From NCBI GenBank assembly GCA_016125005.1, contig WGMQ01000001.1:1-39930 (forward strand): DNA of 39,930 bases. The letters are read 5' to 3'. Shown here piece by piece: positions 35,442-39,930 of this stretch. The stretch is from a bacterium. Lineage in GTDB: Bacteria; Sumerlaeota; Sumerlaeia; SLMS01. Positions within the stretch are counted from its first letter, which is position 1, and each line of letters begins with the position of its first letter. Below the pieces are notes generated by a model that was given only the letters and a program-made list of their open reading frames with translations, made no database searches and was not told the origin of the DNA. The position numbers and the translations under genes are program-made.

Positions 35442-36098
35442 TCAGCGCTCCAAGCGCTCCAACACTGCCTTCACGATGCGGGAGGAGAGTTCTCGCGGAT
35501 CGCCCGTCGACTCGAAGGTCAACAACCGATCTCCAAGGGTCCGCAGGAGCGTTGCGTAGGCCTCGCCCACCCGCTTGAGTTCGGCTTCCTGCTCGTAGAA
35601 CTCGCGCACGTCGCGGTTCGCCAGCCGGGCTAGGGAGACCTCCAGCGGCACATGCAGGTAAATGGTCAGTTCAGGAACAGGAAAATCCCGATTCAGACGG
35701 TCAACCAGGTCCAGCTTCTCGGGGGTGCGACCGTTGTAGACGTAGGAGGAAAAAAAGTAGCGGGTCGAAATGGCCACTCTCCCCCGCTGAATCGAGGCGC
35801 GAACGCCATCGACTTCGTTGTAAAGGTGATCGAAGCGATCGGCGGCAAAGAGGTAGGCGAGTTGGGTCTCGGTCTCCTCGCGGGTCTCCGCAGACTTCAG
35901 GCGACCGCGCATGATCTGCTTGATGAGGGTGCCGATCGGTCCGCTGGTGGGCTCCATGCTGAGGACCGGCGATAATCCGGCCGCCGCGAGGCCCGCCTCA
36001 AGCATCCCCGACTGGGTCGAAGTCCCCGCGCCATCAAGGCCCTCGATGGCGATGAATCCCCGCAGGACTGGACGCGCGCCAAAATCGATCATCGCCAC
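35442..36098 (-). CDS. tmk: Thymidylate kinase family protein with altered P-loop
   Basis: dTMP kinase phosphorylates dTMP to dTDP. The 218-residue protein has the Tmk layout: FIAIEGLDGAG P-loop, MEPTSGPIGTLIK, AYLFAADRFDHL, and RGRVAISTRYFFSSYVYNG followed by a helical lid. However, the Walker A lysine is Thr26 (GAGTST in place of GAGKST) and the DRY motif reads TRY (Thr112). The GTG at 36098 with GGGAG upstream fits as start; the ATG at 36092 is the alternative. Its function as the sole dTMP kinase is therefore uncertain; it may use a different lysine or be a diverged paralogue. It is flanked by an envelope gene and a secreted peptidase, not by replication genes. Confidence 0.85.
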   Translation of the reverse strand: MAMIDFGARPVLRGFIAIEGLDGAGTSTQSGMLEAGLAAAGLSPVLSMEPTSGPIGTLIKQIMRGRLKSAETREETETQLAYLFAADRFDHLYNEVDGVRASIQRGRVAISTRYFFSSYVYNGRTPEKLDLVDRLNRDFPVPELTIYLHVPLEVSLARLANRDVREFYEQEAELKRVGEAYATLLRTLGDRLLTFESTGDPRELSSRIVKAVLERLER

Positions 36099-36176
36099 AA
36101 CAAACTCCCGGTCGGTTTAGTCAGGGGAAAGAAAGCGAAGCCGCTCCTGCGGGCCAAGCGAAAGCGCCGGGGATGG

Positions 36177-38771
36177 TTAATACATCATCCACCCATCCGC
36201 GCCCCCCACTTCGACGGCTCCGAGCGCCAATGGTGAGGCAGGGTCGCCGAAGAGGAGCAACTCGCGGGCGGTCCGCGAAACAAGCGGGTAGCGGAGCGCG
36301 AACTGGTTCTGGGTCTGCATCATCCATTCGCCAACCGTTGCGGGGCGGGACTCGGCGTCAGACTGGATCAGGTTCAGCATGAGTTCCGGGAAGAGTCGCT
36401 GCGTTGAGTAGACGTCGACACCGCTGGGCGCGATGGAGGCCAGCGCGCCGCGATTCGGCGTGAGGAGCCAAGTTTCGGAAAGGCAGGGCGGGGCGGGCGT
36501 GGCGGACGCATAGAGGCCGTTCAGGCAGGTGAAAGTTGCGACGATGGGCCAGCGTCCCTGCGTGTCTATCCCGGCGATGTCGCTGCTTTGCAGGATACGA
36601 TGACCGGACCAACGGTCCGACGTGCCGTGACCCATGAACATGACGAGCGAACGTCCGCCGTTCGGGTCTTCGAGAGCCGCCTTGATGACAGCCTTCTCCG
36701 CGAGGCCATCCTGGCCTCCCGACTCGATCACGGGGTCCACGTTGAGCACCTGCGAGGTACGCTCCGTGGCGGACCAGAGCGATGTCCAGAGCGGCATGTC
36801 CCCTTGGAAAACCGTGTCGTCATCGATCACAAAGAGGGCTTGGCGAGCTTCCTCGGCGATGGTCGGCGCCGCAGCGTCCCAGGCAAGAATGCGATCAACC
36901 ATTGGGGCCAGATCGGTGGCGGTGCGGGCGGGCAATCGCGCGACGGCGGCATCGAGGAACTCGTCGTCTCCGAAGAGCAACCCATAGGGTGCGTCGATGG
37001 GGTTCTCGTTCTGGATATCCAGGGACTGGACGACGCCCAACTCGAGGAAGGTTGGCACCTGCGCGCCGGATTGATTCCCGAGGTAGTTCTTTCGATCGAT
37101 GCTGGCGTGCCCCACCAGCAGCACCTCTGGGAAAGGGACGTGCGATGGAGCGGAATCAATGATCCAAGCCAACGCGTCGCGGATGGCTTCGGGCGATTCC
37201 TGACCGTGGCCGAAATGATCGTACGCGGCCTGGGGATCGAGCTCAAGAACACCGCTGCCGCGCGAGGCAACCAACGGCGCGAGGGTAGCAGCCAACGATG
37301 CGGGACGTACGAAGATGGTTCGCAAGGGGGCCGTCAACGCAGCGGGATCGGGCAGTGCCACCACCGGATTGACTGCCTCGGGAGCGGCCACGGACGGAAG
37401 CAACGCCACGAGGACTTCCGTCGTGCCGGATGGAACCTCGAACTCGACGGCAATGCCTCCATCACTATCCGCGAAGAGTGCCGGATCGGTGACCCGTATC
37501 GGGGGATCAGCAAGCGCCACGACTAGCACATCGTCGGCGGTGGTGCCGACGGGGAAACCGCCGACGGTGACGAGGCGCGGCGCCGGGAGGTTGGTCAGCG
37601 TCAGTCGGGCCTGTCTCGTCGCGTCGAGGCGCGGCAGTCCGGTCCACGTGAGGGTGATGGCTTCGAGCCCTTGAAGATCGGTGCCACCATCGAAGGGCGA
37701 TCCGGCGGGGACGCTGTGGTTGATCGTGAGTGGAAGGGTCGGGAACGGCGATGGGAGCGTCAGCGACCAGGTACCAATACCGGCGGTGCGGCCCTCCCAG
37801 CTCATCTGTGTGGTTGGTACGCCATTTAGGCTGAAGCTGGCGTAATGATCCGGGTTGGCGTTCGAGACGTTGCGACCATGGACCTCCGCGGTCAGCACCA
37901 CCGTTGTGGTGGTGAGGCGATCGGAGAACGGGACGGTGATGGTGCGAGTCTGACCCGAGGAGGCGCCGTGGATTAGAAAGCGCTCTCCGATGAGGGCAAA
38001 GCTTGAGCGGTCATAGACGAGATTGCTCTCGACCTTCAAGCTGCGGGCGAGCGGCTGCTCAATGCCCTGCGAGGTGAGGGTCGTAAAGGCGGGTCGCGTG
38101 CCCATGACCGGCGACGGCGTGGGGGCATCGGGAGTAACAAACACCGCGTCTGAGATGCTCGTCAGGGTAGCTGCGTTCGGCACGTAAAGGACCAGGTCCC
38201 CGGAAGCAGTCGCGATGTTGCTGAGAGCCACGCCGTGGTGGACGAATCGTGCCGACGGAAGATCCTGTATAGACAGCCCAAGGTCCGCCGCGGCGATGCG
38301 CACGAGTCCGCCAGCATCGGGCACCGTCAGGCGCGTCGTGCCGGGCGCAGCGGGCTGAGGCAGGCCTTTTCGGGAAGCGGCGGAAGAGGTCTCAGGCGGT
38401 GTCAGGAAAAGACGCTGGACCGATGCGGGTGGGGCGGCCTTCTGTGCGGGTTTCACTCGACCACTGATCTCGACGGTCACCGGCTCATCCGCATCAATCG
38501 GTGTCAGGATGACTTGAAGGCCGGAATAGGGACCGACGCGTGCCGGCCTCAGTTCTGCGATCGGGCTGGAGGCCGCGAAGGTCTCCCACTCGCCGCCGAG
38601 GAGGACCGATTCCACGCGTTCGCCTTCGATTCCGCCCGCGCGCGGCAGGTAGGACAGAGAAACCGTCCTCACGCCGTCGACATCACGCGAGGAGACAAGC
38701 GTGACCTCCGCACGACAGAGCGAGCACACGAGCGAAAGCAGGATGACTGGCAAGGCGGTCGAGATGCGCAT
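36177..38771 (-). CDS. Secreted peptidase C25 (gingipain-type) family protein
   Basis: An 864-residue exported protein with signal peptide (about 1-21, ending LCRA). The N-terminal ~480 residues are beta-rich accessory domains. The C25 catalytic unit occupies the C-terminal half: LLVGHASIDRKNY, then FMGHGTSD with catalytic His715 and FTCLNGLY with catalytic Cys749, 34 residues apart as in gingipains, and the closing ELLLFGDPASPL strand. There is no recognisable type IX secretion (Por) tail, so export beyond the periplasm is uncertain. The frame is monocistronic in appearance, about 80 bp after the tmk gene in reading direction. The start ATG has no strong ribosome-binding site. Confidence 0.9.
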   Translation of the reverse strand: MRISTALPVILLSLVCSLCRAEVTLVSSRDVDGVRTVSLSYLPRAGGIEGERVESVLLGGEWETFAASSPIAELRPARVGPYSGLQVILTPIDADEPVTVEISGRVKPAQKAAPPASVQRLFLTPPETSSAASRKGLPQPAAPGTTRLTVPDAGGLVRIAAADLGLSIQDLPSARFVHHGVALSNIATASGDLVLYVPNAATLTSISDAVFVTPDAPTPSPVMGTRPAFTTLTSQGIEQPLARSLKVESNLVYDRSSFALIGERFLIHGASSGQTRTITVPFSDRLTTTTVVLTAEVHGRNVSNANPDHYASFSLNGVPTTQMSWEGRTAGIGTWSLTLPSPFPTLPLTINHSVPAGSPFDGGTDLQGLEAITLTWTGLPRLDATRQARLTLTNLPAPRLVTVGGFPVGTTADDVLVVALADPPIRVTDPALFADSDGGIAVEFEVPSGTTEVLVALLPSVAAPEAVNPVVALPDPAALTAPLRTIFVRPASLAATLAPLVASRGSGVLELDPQAAYDHFGHGQESPEAIRDALAWIIDSAPSHVPFPEVLLVGHASIDRKNYLGNQSGAQVPTFLELGVVQSLDIQNENPIDAPYGLLFGDDEFLDAAVARLPARTATDLAPMVDRILAWDAAAPTIAEEARQALFVIDDDTVFQGDMPLWTSLWSATERTSQVLNVDPVIESGGQDGLAEKAVIKAALEDPNGGRSLVMFMGHGTSDRWSGHRILQSSDIAGIDTQGRWPIVATFTCLNGLYASATPAPPCLSETWLLTPNRGALASIAPSGVDVYSTQRLFPELMLNLIQSDAESRPATVGEWMMQTQNQFALRYPLVSRTARELLLFGDPASPLALGAVEVGGADGWMMY

Positions 38772-38900
38772 GACCGATGAGTTGCGGTGGCTTTCATGAG
38801 CCTAGCAAGAGGAAACAAACACCGATTCCGCACGCCCCAGCTTGACGAACGGATCAAGCTGTTCCAGCGTCGCGAAGAATTGTTTCCGCGGGGAGGACCG

Positions 38901-39368
38901 ATGCTCGCCAACTTCTCATTCATCGCCGAGGGCGTCGCTGGATCGGCGCTTCCGGGTCACTGGGGCGATCTTTCCGAAGACCTCAGCGAGGCCGCCGAGG
39001 AAGGCATCACCGCCATTGTCACGCTGACCGAAAGGGCGCTTCCCGCGGAGGCGCTGGAGGGCCGCGGGTTCCGCTACCTTCACCTGCCCGTCGTCGACTA
39101 TCGCCCGCCAACCATCGAGCAGGTGCGGGCCTTCGTCAAATTCGTGGACGAGGAACTCGCCGAGGGCGGGTCGGTGCTAACGCATTGTGCCGCAGGAATC
39201 GGACGGACCGGCACCATGCTCGCCGCTTGGCTGGTCTCCCAGGGACGCAGCGCGCCGGAGGCCATTCAGGAGGTGCGTCGCAAGCGACGCGGGAGCATTG
39301 AAACCTACGACCAAGAGGCTCTGATCGCGCGTTGGGCCGCTGAACTCTCCAGCTCGAAGGGACGGTGA
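38901..39368 (+). CDS. Dual-specificity / tyrosine phosphatase-like protein
   Basis: A 155-residue cytoplasmic protein with the CX5R signature HCAAGIGRTGT (Cys96, Arg102) and a likely general acid Asp66 in VVDYRPPT. The ATG at 38901 has GGGAGG 6 nt upstream; an in-frame ATG at 38787 lacks one. Such proteins dephosphorylate phosphotyrosine, phosphoserine or small phosphates; no kinase partner is close. The DUF2461 gene starts 4 bp after the stop and is probably co-transcribed. Confidence 0.92.
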   Translation: MLANFSFIAEGVAGSALPGHWGDLSEDLSEAAEEGITAIVTLTERALPAEALEGRGFRYLHLPVVDYRPPTIEQVRAFVKFVDEELAEGGSVLTHCAAGIGRTGTMLAAWLVSQGRSAPEAIQEVRRKRRGSIETYDQEALIARWAAELSSSKGR

Positions 39369-39372
39369 TTTG

Positions 39373-39867
39373 ATGGCTACGAATCCGATTCGACCGGCCC
39401 TTTTCGATTTCCTCCGCGACTTGGCGGAAAACAACACGCGCGAGTGGTTTGCCGAGAACAAGGAACGATATGAAGCGGAGGTGCGCGAGCCGTTGCGTGC
39501 CTTCGTTCGCGAGTTCGAGCCGCATCTTTTCCGCCTCAGCGAGCAGTTCGTGGCCGATGATCGCAAGAGCGGCGGCTCGGTGTTTCGCATCCAGCGCGAC
39601 ACCCGATTCTCCCACGACAAGCGTCCGTACAAGACGAACGCGGGCCTGCATTTCCGTCACGCCAAGGCCACGAAGGAAGTCCACGCCCCGGGGTTTTACC
39701 TGCATCTGGAGCCCGGGAATGTGTTCGCGGGGGTCGGCGCATGGCTCCCCGACGCGACAGCGCTTCGTGCCGTCCGCACTGCCATCGTCGAACAGCCCTC
39801 TGTCTGGCGCGAGGCAACGCAGATGGGAAAGTACTGGCAGGTATCGCGCGACTGTAGTTTCGAGTGA
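39373..39867 (+). pseudogene. DUF2461 family protein, apparently truncated by an insertion element
   Basis: The frame opens like DUF2461 (IRPALFDFLRDLAENNTREWF, then FRIQRDTRFSHDKRPYKTNAGLHFRH, then GFYLHLEPGNVFAGVGAWLP). It is 164 residues, while family members are usually about 220, and the conserved C-terminal part (the basic KRAPRGF-like segment) is absent. The last codons (CSFE and stop) come from what looks like the end of an IS element starting near 39853. The N-terminal 155-160 residues are native. If the IS call is wrong, this is a short DUF2461 protein. It is likely non-functional. Confidence 0.75.
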
Positions 39868-39930
39868 TAAATGGCAGTGGCATTCAGTGATAAATGGCAG
39901 TCGATTTATTTTATAGTTGGCACGTCCATC
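39853..39930. mobile_element. Left end of a probable IS21-like element, continuing beyond the window
   Basis: Two exact 16-bp direct copies of AGTGATAAATGGCAGT lie at 39863-39878 and 39886-39901, 23 bp apart, after a TG at 39853. Repeated terminal motifs and a 5' TG are typical of IS21-family ends. Base composition becomes AT-rich (TTTATTTTATAG) immediately after, unlike the rest of the window. The transposase genes would be to the right, outside the window, so the family is inferred. Confidence 0.7.

Noticed and set aside
39863..39901. Two exact 16-bp repeats considered as the start of a CRISPR array
   Set aside because: Only 7 bp separates the copies, far too short for a spacer; terminal repeats of an IS element fit better.

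Overview
The window is dense, GC-rich, operon-organised chromosomal DNA from a diderm (Gram-negative) bacterium. An outer membrane is implied by a TolC-family protein, apolipoprotein N-acyltransferase (Lnt), several lipobox proteins and an RND pump. No rRNA, tRNA or other taxonomic marker is present. The Bacteroidetes-like layout of SecA, an OmcB-like DUF11 lipoprotein, a DUF6259 secreted protein, a C25 peptidase and large PilX-like pilus proteins suggest a little-cultured FCB/PVC-type lineage such as Sumerlaeota or Hydrogenedentota. That placement is inference.

Layout. 1-8.6 kb: malQ (cut by the left edge), a divergent secreted DUF6259 protein, a pair of inverted REP-like palindromes, PPK2 polyphosphate kinase, a GT-C type membrane glycosyltransferase, and a probably abundant DUF11 lipoprotein closed by a strong terminator. 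8.7-10.5 kb: a coupled two-gene ATPase + PIN-nuclease module that looks like an accessory defence or toxin system. 10.6-14.8 kb: an RND pump without a local adaptor, and a divergent transglutaminase-like protein. 14.8-19.4 kb: the secA locus, made of a short membrane-targeted protein ending in Arg-Ala-Pro-Pro, a structured leader, an enlarged secA, and a zinc-ribbon protein. 19.4-19.9 kb: non-coding DNA with a cluster of palindromes. 19.9-24.1 kb: a tight PASTA / dtd / DJ-1 / cupin / lnt operon. 24.1-30.2 kb (minus): two prepilin-like proteins, a giant PilX-like protein with a CxxCH motif and calcium-loop-like segments, and a TPR-like lipoprotein. 30.3-36.1 kb: a membrane protein, YceI, an orphan MoaD, TolC, an LPP20/FlgT-like protein and a variant thymidylate kinase. 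36.2-39.9 kb: a gingipain-type C25 peptidase, a dual-specificity phosphatase, and a DUF2461 gene that appears broken by the end of an IS21-like element at the right edge.

The most interesting locus is secA. The upstream reading frame has the architecture of a SecM-type force-sensing arrest peptide: an N-terminal targeting segment, a linker, and a C-terminal RAPP motif three codons before the stop. A segment overlapping its stop codon can pair with the secA ribosome-binding region, so a ribosome stalled at RAPP could switch secA translation on. SecA itself carries a roughly 130-residue insertion that reads like the C-terminal domain of AMP-binding (adenylate-forming) enzymes. The two features together suggest an undescribed variation on SecA expression and function. 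Both are read from sequence alone.
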